Positions 52,238 to 61,361 of a DNA stretch of 64,000 bases are shown in pieces. The stretch is from Bradyrhizobium sp. LTSP885 (lineage in GTDB: Bacteria; Pseudomonadota; Alphaproteobacteria; Rhizobiales; Xanthobacteraceae): contig NZ_JYMT01000018.1 in assembly GCF_000938305.1 (NCBI RefSeq), positions 124,001 to 188,000 of the forward strand, written 5' to 3'. The position numbers and the translations under genes are program-made. The notes under the pieces were generated by a model. It had not been told where the DNA came from. It did not search any database and saw nothing but the letters and a program-made list of their open reading frames with translations. Within the stretch, counting starts at the first letter, position 1. The number at the start of each line of letters is the position of its first letter.

Positions 52238-53077
52238 CTACCCGCCCTTGACCGCGCCCGCCGTGAGCCCGGCGACGATCTGCCGCTGGGCGAATACCGT
52301 CAGCAGCAGCACCGGAAGCGTCACCATCAGTGCGGCGGCGGCGAGCGGGCCCCAGCTCAGCTGGTCGAACGAGATCATGTTGTAGACCGCGACCGGCAGC
52401 GTGCGTGTTTCGCGCCCGGCCAGCACGATGCCGAACACAAAATTATTCCAGGAGAAGATCACGGCGAGGATGAAGGCGACCGCGAGTCCCGGCTTGGCGA
52501 TCGGCAGCGCGACATGGCGGAACACCTGCCAGCGCGTGGCGCCGTCGATCAGTGCGGCCTCTTCGAGCTCCAGCGGCGTGGTCTCGAAATAGCCGATCAT
52601 GATCCAGATCACGATCGGCACCGTGACCACGAGATGGATGATGATCTGCGGCACCAGGGTGCCGAGCAGGCCGAGCCACTGGAACAGCAGGAACAGCGGG
52701 ATCAGGTATGACAATCCCGGCGTGATGCGCGCGATCAGGATCACGACCGCCGATTTATGCGCCGCCATCCGCGCAATGCCGTAGCCGGCGGGCACGCCGA
52801 CCAGCATCGCAAGCCCGGTCGCGCTGCCGGTCACGATCAGGCTGTTGACGAAATAGGTCAGGAAGCGGTTGGAGGCGAGCACGTCGGCATAGTTCTTCCA
52901 GGCGAAATTCTCCGGGATGAACACCGGCGGATAGGCGGCGTTGTCGATCTCGAATTTCAGCGATAGCGAGGCCATCCAGAGGAAGAACAGGATCGCCGGC
53001 GAGACGATGACGAAGACCGACAGCCACAGCCCGATCCGGCCCAAAATCTGACGAAGACTCACCTGACGCAGGCTCAT
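52238..53077 (-). CDS. Carbohydrate-type ABC transporter permease (MalG/UgpE-like)
   Basis: The product is about 279 aa with six membrane helices and the EAA loop EEAALIDGATRWQVFRHVALPIAKPGL that contacts the ATPase. The ATG at 53077 overlaps the stop of the partner permease (ATGA). It is the last gene of a three-gene operon without an ATPase. The stop lies 6 bp from the end of the convergent binding-protein gene. Confidence 0.85.
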   Translation of the reverse strand: MSLRQVSLRQILGRIGLWLSVFVIVSPAILFFLWMASLSLKFEIDNAAYPPVFIPENFAWKNYADVLASNRFLTYFVNSLIVTGSATGLAMLVGVPAGYGIARMAAHKSAVVILIARITPGLSYLIPLFLLFQWLGLLGTLVPQIIIHLVVTVPIVIWIMIGYFETTPLELEEAALIDGATRWQVFRHVALPIAKPGLAVAFILAVIFSWNNFVFGIVLAGRETRTLPVAVYNMISFDQLSWGPLAAAALMVTLPVLLLTVFAQRQIVAGLTAGAVKGG

Positions 53078-54018
53078 GCGCCGTCTCCGAGTTCCGACGT
53101 CCACAGCATCCGCTTGCGCAGATAGAGCAGGAGTGCTGCGAGCGCGACGATCAGCAGGAAGAACACGACCGCAATCGCCGAGCCGTAGCCGATGTCGTAG
53201 TAGACGAAGGCGACGCTGTAGAGATAGAGGTTGATGGTCTCCGACGCCGAGCCCGGTCCGCCCTGGGTGATCGCGAAGATGATGTCAAAACTCTTCACGG
53301 CGTCGATCATGCGGATCATGCCGGCGATGAACAGGAACGGCATGATCAAAGGCAGCGTGATGAAGCGGAAGACCTGCCAGAAATTGGCGCCGTCGATCTG
53401 CGCGCTTTCGTAGGGCTCGGTCGGGATCGCGGCGAGACCGCCGAGCACGATCAGCATCACCAGCGGCGTCCATTGCCAGGTCTCGACCAGCACCAGTGAC
53501 GGGATCACCGTCGTCGGATTGAACACCCAGAGCTGCGGCGGCAATCCGACCAGCGACAGCAAATAGTTCAGCACGCCGAGCTGCGGGTGGAACATCATGG
53601 TCCAGACCAGCGCGATCGCCACAGGAGTGGCCATCATAGGCATGATGAAAATACCGCGCAAAAAACCGCGCGCGGCGAACTTCTGGTGAAACACGACCGC
53701 CGCCAGCGTGCCGAAGATCAGCGGCAGCACCACCGATAACGCGGTGTAGAACAAGGTGTGCCCAATCGCCTCGACAAAGCGCGGATCGGTCGGCAACCGC
53801 AAATAGTTGGCGAGCCCGACGAAGACGGTCGGCGAGCCGACTTTCCATTCGTGCAGGCTCATCCAGATCGTGAACACCCACGGGAAGATGATGATCGCCA
53901 ACACCACGACGAGTGCCGGGATCACGAACGGCCAGTAGGACGGCGGACGCCACGTACGTTCCGGCGTGGCGGAAAACGCCTCAGGCTCCGCCGGAGAGGC
54001 TTGTGTTATCACGCTCAC
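53074..54018 (-). CDS. Carbohydrate-type ABC transporter permease (MalF/UgpA-like)
   Basis: The product is about 314 aa with six membrane helices and an EAA-like loop (YESAQIDGANFWQVFRFITLPL). The N-terminal 25 residues are hydrophilic. The GTG start overlaps the stop of the binding-protein gene (GTGA at 54018-54015), a coupling device seen repeatedly in this window. It pairs with the permease at 52238. Confidence 0.85.
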   Translation of the reverse strand: MSVITQASPAEPEAFSATPERTWRPPSYWPFVIPALVVVLAIIIFPWVFTIWMSLHEWKVGSPTVFVGLANYLRLPTDPRFVEAIGHTLFYTALSVVLPLIFGTLAAVVFHQKFAARGFLRGIFIMPMMATPVAIALVWTMMFHPQLGVLNYLLSLVGLPPQLWVFNPTTVIPSLVLVETWQWTPLVMLIVLGGLAAIPTEPYESAQIDGANFWQVFRFITLPLIMPFLFIAGMIRMIDAVKSFDIIFAITQGGPGSASETINLYLYSVAFVYYDIGYGSAIAVVFFLLIVALAALLLYLRKRMLWTSELGDGA

Positions 54019-55337
54019 GCTTTTTCGCTGCGCTCCAGGATCGGGCGGAATTGCTCATGCGCCTTCTTCAGCTCGGTGGCGGGATCGGCGCCTGATAGCG
54101 TCGTGGTCAACGCCGCGCCGACGATGTCGCGGAATTCGGCGACGGGGATGATGACGGGCAGGCCGAGCTTGGAGATCTTGGAGGAGTCGATCACCGATTG
54201 CAGCCACTCCTTGGTCTTGACGCCCTTGGCGACTTCGGGATCGTCGACGATGGAGCTGCGGAACGGTACGCCGCCGCCGGCCTGCAGCAGGCGTGCGCCC
54301 TGTCCCTTCGAGACCACCCATTGGCAGAGCAGATAGGCGGCTTCCTTGTTCTTGCTGGCTGCGGCAATGCCGATGCCGTCGCCATAGGTCGACGAGAAAT
54401 GGCCCTTGGGGCCGGCCGGGACCACGGTGTAGCCGACCTTGCCGGCGACGCGCGAGGCGGTCGGATCCTCCAGCGGCGGCGCCCAGCCGGTCGCATCGAT
54501 CCACATCGCGGCGCGCCCTTGCGTGAAGGAGGCCATCGACTCCATCCAGTTGAAGCCGACGACACCGGGAGGCGCCGACTTGGTCAGCAGCCGCTGATAA
54601 AGTTTCGTGGCTTCGATCGCCTCGGGGCCGTCGGTCAGGATATTGCCCTTGGCATCGAGGAATTCGCCGCCATAGTTCAGGTAGAAGTTGCTCCACATCG
54701 CCATGTTGGCGTTGCGCAGGCCGCGGCCGACGAAGCCGTAGATGCCTTCCTTCGGGTCGGTCAGCTTCTCGGCTGCAGCGGCCATTTCATCGAGCGTCTT
54801 CGGGATCTCGACACCCTTCTTCTGGAACAGTTCCTTGTTGTAGTAGAGGATGAAATAGTCGACTGACCACGGCAGCGACAGCATCTGGCCCTTGTCGTTG
54901 CGGGCATATTGCAGGCCGGCCGCGGAGAAATCGCTCTCGACCAGGTCAGGCGGCGTCAGGCTCGGGTCCTTGAGATAGCCGCTCATGTCGGCGAGCCAGC
55001 CCGCCTTCTCGAACTGGCGCTTCTGCACGTGATAGCTGATGTGAACGATGTCGAAGCTCGGCTTTCCCGATGACAGCTCGATCACGCATTTCTGGCGTTG
55101 CTGCTGCTCGGGAATCTGCTCCGATTCGACCTTGATGCCGGTCAGATCGGTGAATTCCTTGACGTACTTTTGCAGATTGTCGCCGCGCGGCCCCTTGGCG
55201 AGGATCACCTCGAGCGTGGTGCCGGAGTATTTCTTCCAGTTGACCTCGGCGCGGGCGGGAAATCCGGTCAATCCAAGCGCGCCAGCGGCGGCCGTGCCGG
55301 CCAGGACCTGGCGGCGCGAGATCAGGTGATGCGACAT
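54015..55337 (-). CDS. Family 1 extracellular solute-binding protein (UgpB/MalE-like)
   Basis: The product is about 440 aa with a twin-arginine-like signal (LISRRQVLAGTAAAGALG, cleavage near ARAEV). The binding domain has the usual pattern of family 1 proteins: EFTDLTGIKVESEQIPEQQ, a WSVDYFILYYNKELF segment and FTQGRAAMWIDATGW. The ligand may be a sugar, polyol or glycerol phosphate diester. It is the first gene of the operon; the ATP-binding subunit is absent and must be shared from another locus. Confidence 0.85.
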   Translation of the reverse strand: MSHHLISRRQVLAGTAAAGALGLTGFPARAEVNWKKYSGTTLEVILAKGPRGDNLQKYVKEFTDLTGIKVESEQIPEQQQRQKCVIELSSGKPSFDIVHISYHVQKRQFEKAGWLADMSGYLKDPSLTPPDLVESDFSAAGLQYARNDKGQMLSLPWSVDYFILYYNKELFQKKGVEIPKTLDEMAAAAEKLTDPKEGIYGFVGRGLRNANMAMWSNFYLNYGGEFLDAKGNILTDGPEAIEATKLYQRLLTKSAPPGVVGFNWMESMASFTQGRAAMWIDATGWAPPLEDPTASRVAGKVGYTVVPAGPKGHFSSTYGDGIGIAAASKNKEAAYLLCQWVVSKGQGARLLQAGGGVPFRSSIVDDPEVAKGVKTKEWLQSVIDSSKISKLGLPVIIPVAEFRDIVGAALTTTLSGADPATELKKAHEQFRPILERSEKA

Positions 55338-55455
55338 GTTTCTCTCCCAGGGGCGGTTCTTGTTTGGGAGGATACTAGCGTCTGAGGTTTGTATGCCTAG
55401 CCCCCACCTGCGCGGGCCGCGGCGTTATGCAGCGGCGACGCGCAGGTGATGGCAG

Positions 55456-56310
55456 CTATGCCTTGACGAAAGCGAGCAGGGTGCCGTTGCCGGCGGCCGG
55501 CGGCACGCAGATGCTGCTGCCGCTCTTCACGCCGGTCGCGCCCAGCGCCTTCTCCGTCGCCGCGAAGTCGGCCGCGATCACCAGGCCCGCGCCGCCGCGA
55601 TCGGGCAGGCCGGCCAGCGATACGCCGGGATAGCGCCTGCCGAGCTGGTCTTTGGTCAGGAACACGAAGTCGGCGCGGTCCCCGCCCGATGGTACGGCGA
55701 TGGCGCCATCGGCGTCGTTCCTTACCGCGATATCGATCATCTTGGAGAGATGCGCGGCATCGGCGGCCGGCTCCGGCGAGACGATCAACACCTGCTTGAG
55801 GCGTTTTGCCCCATTGGCGTGGGTCATCAATTCCGGAATCCACACCGTCTCACGCGTCTTGTGCTGACAGGCGAAGATGCGGACGCCACCGGGCGCTTCC
55901 GCGGTCGGCCACTGGAAGGTGCGGAATTTCGCAGACGAGATCGTGCCGTTGGGCAGCGTCACGGGGCGCTCGAAATCGGTCGGGCCGACCGGTGGGTAGC
56001 CGCGCGCGCGAATCTCCTCGGCGCCGGCGGCCGAATCCACTGCGGTGAACGCGATCCGCTCGATGCCTTCGCCGCGACTCTCCAGAGAGGCGCGCGCCGG
56101 CGCATTGTGTTCGGTCGGCGTCAGCACGCCGAGCAATTCCATGTAATCAGGGTCGAACATGATGGTGTAATTGCCCGATCCCATATGCGCGCTGTGGGTG
56201 CCGCGCGGCGACACGGTGAAGCCGAGCCGCTTGTAATTCTCGGCCGCCTTCTCGAGGTCCTTGACCATGACCACGGCGTGGTCGATTCCGATGACGTTCT
56301 TGAGTGCCAC
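55456..56310 (-). CDS. VOC family (glyoxalase-like) protein
   Basis: The product is about 284 aa. An N-terminal glyoxalase-like module begins IGIDHAVVMVKDLEKAAENY, and a second related module is seen in the C-terminal half. The arrangement suits the glyoxalase_3-like group, metal-dependent lyases or dioxygenases of unknown substrate. The GTG at 56310 is chosen because it opens directly into the first VOC strand; the frame continues upstream into a region antisense to the next gene, which is not credible. It is divergent from the PuuB-like oxidase with 70 bp between. Confidence 0.75.
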   Translation of the reverse strand: MALKNVIGIDHAVVMVKDLEKAAENYKRLGFTVSPRGTHSAHMGSGNYTIMFDPDYMELLGVLTPTEHNAPARASLESRGEGIERIAFTAVDSAAGAEEIRARGYPPVGPTDFERPVTLPNGTISSAKFRTFQWPTAEAPGGVRIFACQHKTRETVWIPELMTHANGAKRLKQVLIVSPEPAADAAHLSKMIDIAVRNDADGAIAVPSGGDRADFVFLTKDQLGRRYPGVSLAGLPDRGGAGLVIAADFAATEKALGATGVKSGSSICVPPAAGNGTLLAFVKA

Positions 56311-56380
56311 TTCTTGTCTTCCCGGCTGAAATAAGGGACTCAACCTAACCAGAACGAACACGCGCCCGCAAGAAAGGATC

Positions 56381-57688
56381 ATGATGAGCAGCAATGCCGT
56401 ACGCTGGCCCAATTCGCTCTGGGCCGCGGCGACGCCGTCCGGCCCCGATTGTCCCGAATTGACCGGTGCACAGCAGGCCGATGTCGTCATCATCGGCGGC
56501 GGCCTTACCGGTCTGGCGACCGCGCTGCATCTGCGCGAGGCCAATGTCGATGTCGCGATCGTCGAGGCGGCGGAGCCGGGCTGGGGCGCATCGGGCCGCA
56601 ACAACGGGCAGGTGATCCCGACGCTGTCGCGGCCGGATCCCGAAGACATCATCGCCAAACATGGCGCGGCCGGCGAGCGTTTCGTCGCGATGCTGCGCGA
56701 CAGCGCCTCGACGTTGTTCGATATCGTCAAACGGTACAACATCGAGGCCGAGCAGGAGCAGGTTGGCTGGGTGCAGCCGGTGCATTCACCGGGCCGTATC
56801 AAGATTGCGGAGCGGCGGGTGCGGCAATGGTCGAAATTCGGCGCGCCGGTCGAATTGCTGTCGCGCGACCAGGCCAGGGAGATGCTCGGCTCGGATGCGT
56901 GGTTCGGCGGCTTCTGGAACAGGACCGGCGGCCACATCAATCCGTTGGCGCTCGCGCGGGGTCTCGCGCACACCGTGCTCGGCCTCGGCGCGCGCATCTA
57001 CGCCCGTTCGCCCGCGCTGAGTTTCGAGCGCCGCGGCGACCGCTGGGTGGTGAAGACGGAGCAGGGCGAAATCTCGGGTCGGGCGCTTGTGGTCGCGACC
57101 AACGCCTATAGCGGCGAGTTCGCAAAATCGCTGGTGCCTGACATTGCGCATGAGGTGATGCCGGTGCTGTCCTGGCAGATGGCGACACAGCCGCTATCCG
57201 ACAATGTCCGCAAGACCATCATCCCGGGCCGGCAGGCGATGTCGGACACCCACGGCGAGCTCTATTTCGCGCGCTACGATGCCCGCAACCGCCTCGTCAC
57301 CGGCGGCGCGGTGATCGGTCCTGGTGACAAGCCCGCGCGGCTGAAGGCGCGGGTGACCGAGCGGTTGCAGCGGCTGTGGCCGCAGATCGGCGATGTCTCG
57401 TTCGATTATGTCTGGAACGGCTATGTCGGCATGACCACCGACTTCCTGCCGCGTATTCATCGGCTCGGACCCAATGCCTATGGCTGGACCGGCTGCAACG
57501 GCCGCGCGGTAGCGCTGACGATGCCGCTCGGCCGGGAGCTCGCGAAGGCGGTGCAAGGCGTGCCGGAAAACGAGCTGGCGCTGCCCTTCACCGAGCCGGT
57601 CGCGATTCCCGCGCACGGCCTCATGCGCAAGCTCGCGCCGTTGATGCTGCTGGTCTATCGCCGCCGCGATGCGCGGGAGATCGCCTAG
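56381..57688 (+). CDS. FAD-dependent amine oxidase, gamma-glutamylputrescine-oxidase-like (PuuB)
   Basis: The product is about 435 aa. FAD-binding ADVVIIGGGLTGLATALHLRE stands after a short N-terminal arm with WAAATPSGPDCPEL. GWGASGRNNGQVIPTL and the C-terminal NGYVGMTTDFLPRIHRLGPN segment match PuuB-like oxidases of the DAO family. PuuB oxidises gamma-glutamylputrescine in putrescine breakdown; here no other puu gene is adjacent, so only the class is safe. GAAAGGATC precedes the ATG. Its TAG shares bases with the stop of the convergent ABC ATPase gene. Confidence 0.8.
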   Translation: MMSSNAVRWPNSLWAAATPSGPDCPELTGAQQADVVIIGGGLTGLATALHLREANVDVAIVEAAEPGWGASGRNNGQVIPTLSRPDPEDIIAKHGAAGERFVAMLRDSASTLFDIVKRYNIEAEQEQVGWVQPVHSPGRIKIAERRVRQWSKFGAPVELLSRDQAREMLGSDAWFGGFWNRTGGHINPLALARGLAHTVLGLGARIYARSPALSFERRGDRWVVKTEQGEISGRALVVATNAYSGEFAKSLVPDIAHEVMPVLSWQMATQPLSDNVRKTIIPGRQAMSDTHGELYFARYDARNRLVTGGAVIGPGDKPARLKARVTERLQRLWPQIGDVSFDYVWNGYVGMTTDFLPRIHRLGPNAYGWTGCNGRAVALTMPLGRELAKAVQGVPENELALPFTEPVAIPAHGLMRKLAPLMLLVYRRRDAREIA

Positions 57689-59310
57689 ACGATCAAAGCA
57701 TCCCGCTTGCGGGTGAAATCACCGCCGGGAATCGCTGATAGCAGCGCCTGTGTGTAGGGATGTTGCGGATTGCCGAACACCACGGCAGTCGACCCTTGCT
57801 CGACCACGGCGCCGTCCTTCATCACGGCAACGAGATCGCAGATCTGCGCCGCGACACGCAAATCATGCGTGATGAAGATGATGGAGAGGCCAAGTTGCTG
57901 CCGCAGGTCGGCGAGCAGCTTCAGGACCTGCGCCTGCACCGAGACGTCGAGCGCCGAAACCGGCTCGTCGGCGACCAGCACATCCGGTTTCAGCGCGAGC
58001 GCCCGCGCCAGCCCGATGCGCTGGCGCTGGCCGCCGGAGAATTCGTGCGGGAAGCGATCGCCCGCCGACGGATCGAGCCCGACCAATTCGAACAGTTTTC
58101 GCGCTTCTGCGATCGCAACCGCGCGATCGGCGCCATGCACGATCGGCCCCTGCGCCACCAGCTCGGCCGTCTTGCGTCGCGGGTTGAGCGAGGCGAACGG
58201 ATCCTGGAATACCATCTGGATATGGCGGGTTTCGCGGCGAACCTGTTCGCGCGTGAGCTTCGCCCAGTCCTTGCCGTCGAGCAGGATCGCGCCGGCGTCA
58301 GGATCGATCAGCCGCACGATGCAGCGCGCGAGCGTCGACTTGCCGGAACCGGATTCGCCGACGATGCCGAGCGTCGCGCCGCGCGGCAGGTGCAGCGAGA
58401 CGTTCTTCACCGCGTCCGTGACCCGCGCGCCGCGGCCGAGGAAGCCGCCGGTGCGATAGGTCTTCGAGACGTTGTCGATGGTCAGGATGTTTTTGCCGGA
58501 GATGATGCGCGGCGGCGGTGCCTTCAGTGGCGGCACGGCCGCAATGAGCTGCTTCGTATAGGCATGCTGCGGATCGTTCAACACCCTGTCGGTCACGCCT
58601 TGTTCGACGATCACGCCGTGCTGCATCACCACGACGCGATCGGCGAGCTCGGCGACCACGCCGAAATCATGGGTAATGAACAGCACCGCCGTCTGCTTGC
58701 GCCGCTGCAGGTCGCGAATCAGTTTGAGGATTTGCGCCTGCGTCGTGACGTCGAGCGCGGTGGTCGGCTCATCCGCGATCAGCAGTTTCGGGTCGAGCGC
58801 CAGCGCCATCGCGATCATGGCACGCTGACGCTGACCGCCGGAGAGTTCGTGCGGATAGGCCTTAGCGGCGGCCTTTGGATCGGGGATGCGGACGTCCTCG
58901 AGCAGCGCCAGCACCCGGGCCGCGATCTCGGCCTTTGACAGTTTGGTGTGGATCGAAAACATCTCGCCGATCTGGTCGCCGATAGAGCGCAGCGGGTTGA
59001 GCGCCGTCATCGGCTCCTGGAAGATCATCGCAATCCCGGCGCCGCGCACGTCGCGCATCTCGGCAGCGCTCGCTGCGCAGAGATCGCGGCCATTGAACAG
59101 CATCCGGCCCTGTTCGATTCTGACCTCGTTCGGGAGCAGCCGCATGATGGCGTTGGCCATCATCGACTTGCCGGAGCCGGACTCGCCGACCACGCAGAGG
59201 ATTTCATTCGAGGCGATCGACAGCGAGACGTCGGACAGCGCGTGCGGCCGGTCGGCGCCCTTCGGCAGACGCACCGTCAGCCCGTCGAGCGAAAGAACGG
59301 GCTGGCTCAT
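57685..59310 (-). CDS. Dipeptide/oligopeptide-type ABC ATPase, fused DppD-DppF
   Basis: The product is about 541 aa with two complete ABC modules in one chain. The first has GESGSGKS at 42-49, signature LSGGQRQRAMIA and IADEPTTALDV. The second repeats GESGSGKST, FSGGQRQRIGLARA and VADEPVSALDV. Both keep all catalytic residues, unlike sugar-type double ATPases. Such fused forms (GsiA/YejF type) serve peptide, glutathione or microcin importers. The ATG overlaps the stop of the DppC-like gene (ATGA at 59310-59307). It is the last gene of the dpp-type operon. Confidence 0.9.
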   Translation of the reverse strand: MSQPVLSLDGLTVRLPKGADRPHALSDVSLSIASNEILCVVGESGSGKSMMANAIMRLLPNEVRIEQGRMLFNGRDLCAASAAEMRDVRGAGIAMIFQEPMTALNPLRSIGDQIGEMFSIHTKLSKAEIAARVLALLEDVRIPDPKAAAKAYPHELSGGQRQRAMIAMALALDPKLLIADEPTTALDVTTQAQILKLIRDLQRRKQTAVLFITHDFGVVAELADRVVVMQHGVIVEQGVTDRVLNDPQHAYTKQLIAAVPPLKAPPPRIISGKNILTIDNVSKTYRTGGFLGRGARVTDAVKNVSLHLPRGATLGIVGESGSGKSTLARCIVRLIDPDAGAILLDGKDWAKLTREQVRRETRHIQMVFQDPFASLNPRRKTAELVAQGPIVHGADRAVAIAEARKLFELVGLDPSAGDRFPHEFSGGQRQRIGLARALALKPDVLVADEPVSALDVSVQAQVLKLLADLRQQLGLSIIFITHDLRVAAQICDLVAVMKDGAVVEQGSTAVVFGNPQHPYTQALLSAIPGGDFTRKRDALIV

Positions 59311-60137
59311 CGGCTCTTCAGCCGCGGATTGAGCGCGTCATTCAACCCTTGGCCGACCAGCGACACCGCGAGCACGGTGACGAGGATCGCAACGCCGGGG
59401 ATCGCTGAGACATACCACTGCACCCGCAGCACGTCGCGGCCGAGCCCGATCAGATTGCCCCAGGAGGCGACGTTCGGATCGGACAGCTTCAGGAAGGCGA
59501 GCGCGCTTTCCAGCAGGATCGAGACCGCCATCACCACGCTGGCATAGACGATCACGGGCGGCAGTGCGTTGGGCAGGATTTCGCCGAGGATCAGCTGGAT
59601 GTCCTTCATGCCGAGCGTCCTGCCGGCCTGCACGAATTCGCGGTTGCGCAGCGACAGGAACTCGGCGCGGGTCAGCCGCGCCGGCGCCGGCCACGACACC
59701 ACGCCGACTGCGATCGTCACCGTGGTCAGGGTCGAGCCGAACACGGCGACCAGCACCAGCAGCAGCACGAAATTCGGCAAGGTCTGGAACGCCTCGGTGA
59801 TCCGCATCAGCACATTGTCGACCCAGCCGCCGTAATAGCCGGCGAAGGCGCCGACCAGGATGCCGATCAGGATTGCGATCACGGTTGCGACGCCGCCGAT
59901 CAGCAGCGAAATCCGCGCGCCGTAGAAAATCTGCGCGGCGATGTCGCGCCCCGAATTGTCGGTGCCGAGCAGGAAGCGCGGGTTGGAGAACGGCCAGACC
60001 AGCGGCCGGCCGGCCAGCGCCAGCGGATCGCGCGGATAGAGGAAGCCGGCACTGATTGCCATGGCGATCACGAGCAACAGCAGGACCAGGCCGATGATGG
60101 CGGCAGGACTGCGGAAGTAGCGCTTCACGGCGTCCAT
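59307..60137 (-). CDS. Dipeptide-type ABC transporter permease (DppC-like)
   Basis: The product is about 276 aa with six membrane helices. An early LGTDNSGRDIAAQIFYGAR and the loop EFVQAGRTLGMKDIQLILGEILPNALPPVIV are typical for DppC/OppC. It lies two bases after the DppB-like gene and overlaps the ATPase gene by four. It is one half of the membrane channel. Confidence 0.9.
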   Translation of the reverse strand: MDAVKRYFRSPAAIIGLVLLLLVIAMAISAGFLYPRDPLALAGRPLVWPFSNPRFLLGTDNSGRDIAAQIFYGARISLLIGGVATVIAILIGILVGAFAGYYGGWVDNVLMRITEAFQTLPNFVLLLVLVAVFGSTLTTVTIAVGVVSWPAPARLTRAEFLSLRNREFVQAGRTLGMKDIQLILGEILPNALPPVIVYASVVMAVSILLESALAFLKLSDPNVASWGNLIGLGRDVLRVQWYVSAIPGVAILVTVLAVSLVGQGLNDALNPRLKSR

Positions 60138-60139
60138 CG

Positions 60140-61117
60140 CTAGCCCTCCGCCGCGATGCGGGGGTCGAGCCGCGCGTAGAGCAGGTCGACGACGAAGTTC
60201 ACGGATATGACGAGTAGTGCGGAGACGAACACAATGCCGAGCAGCGTGTTGAGGTCGCGCTGCACCACCGACTCATAGGCGAGGCGCCCGAGGCCGGGCA
60301 GCGAGAACACGCTTTCGACCACGACCGAGCCGCCGAGCATGGTGCCGGCCTGCAGGCCGATCAGCGTCACCATCGGCAGCAGCGCGTTGCGCAGCACGTG
60401 ACGGGTGATGACACGGGTCTCGTCCAGCCCCTTAGCCCGGGCGGTGCGGACGAAATCGAGGTTCAGGACCTCGAGCATCGAGGCGCGCATGATGCGCAGA
60501 TAGATCGCAAGGAAGATCAGTCCGAGCGTCAGCGTTGGCAGCAGGAGATGCGCCGCGATGTCGAATACGTGCCAGATGCCGGTCCTGATGGTGCCGATGT
60601 CCTCGAAGCCGCCCGGCGGCAGCCACTGCAGATAGACCGAGAACACCACGATCGCCATCAGCCCGAACCAGAACGACGGCGTGGCGTAGAAGACCAGGCC
60701 GAGCGTCGAGATCAGCGTATCCGGCCAGCGGTTGACGCCGCGCGCGGCGATCACGCCGAACAACAGTCCGAAGAAGAACGCAAACGACAGCGACGCCGTC
60801 ATTAAGAGAATAGTCGGCGGCAACCGTTCCAGGATCACGGTCGCGACCGGCTTGCCGTAGATCGAGGAGAAGCCGAGATCGAGCCGCACCAGCCGCCACA
60901 GATAATTGGCAAGTTGCGCCGGAACCGAGAGATCGAGCCCGTAGAACTGGCGCAGCTCCTTTGCGGTCGCGGCATCGCCGCCGCCCATCTGCGCCATCAG
61001 CGCGTCGACGGTGTCGCCCGGCGCCAGCTGCAGCAGCAGGAACACGCCGATCAGGATCAGGAACAGGGTCGGAATCGAGGCGGCCAGCCGCCGCCCCGCA
61101 AGGCTCAGGATACGCAT
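60140..61117 (-). CDS. Dipeptide-type ABC transporter permease (DppB-like)
   Basis: The product is about 325 aa: an N-terminal membrane anchor (SIPTLFLILIGVFLLLQLAPGD), six main helices and the DppB/OppB loop FVRTARAKGLDETRVITRHVLRNALLPM. It pairs with the DppC-like protein. Between it and the upstream binding-protein gene lie 244 bases largely filled by a dispersed repeat, so the binding protein may be made at a different level from the membrane parts. Confidence 0.9.
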   Translation of the reverse strand: MRILSLAGRRLAASIPTLFLILIGVFLLLQLAPGDTVDALMAQMGGGDAATAKELRQFYGLDLSVPAQLANYLWRLVRLDLGFSSIYGKPVATVILERLPPTILLMTASLSFAFFFGLLFGVIAARGVNRWPDTLISTLGLVFYATPSFWFGLMAIVVFSVYLQWLPPGGFEDIGTIRTGIWHVFDIAAHLLLPTLTLGLIFLAIYLRIMRASMLEVLNLDFVRTARAKGLDETRVITRHVLRNALLPMVTLIGLQAGTMLGGSVVVESVFSLPGLGRLAYESVVQRDLNTLLGIVFVSALLVISVNFVVDLLYARLDPRIAAEG

Positions 61118-61179
61118 CGGTTATCTATAGCGGTTTCGGATGGAGTGGACACTGGTGTGCGTCGACGCTGGCCTCTTGG

Positions 61180-61353
61180 TCACCTCGCCCCGCTTGCGGG
61201 GAGAGGTCGGAACGCATGCAGCGAAGCGGAATGCGGTCCGGGTGAGGGGGTACAGGTCTATCCGCGCACACGACTCGCGGAGAGAGCCCCTCACCCCGAC
61301 CCTCTAAGAGCGAGCTTCGCTCGTCTCGACCCCGCAAGAGCGGGGCGAGGGAG
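61180..61353. repeat. Dispersed GC-rich repeat, copy 2, inside the dpp-type operon
   Basis: Inverted ends CTCGCCCCGC (61185-61194) and GCGGGGCGAG (61340-61349); the internal GAGAGGTCGGAACGCAT is shared with copy 1 at 37602. It contains a further small stem, GAGCGAGCTTCGCTCGTCTC. It lies between the binding-protein gene and the DppB-like gene. Confidence 0.7.
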
Positions 61354-61361
61354 AAGGGACC

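Noticed and set aside
51314..55337. Single ABC system formed by the amino-acid binding protein and the adjacent maltose-type permeases
   Set aside because: The genes are convergent and belong to different transporter classes, and the permeases have their own family 1 binding protein.
55385..55405. Further GntR-type operator before the maltose-type importer (TTTGTATGCC)
   Set aside because: Only one half-site is present; no matching second arm at the right distance.
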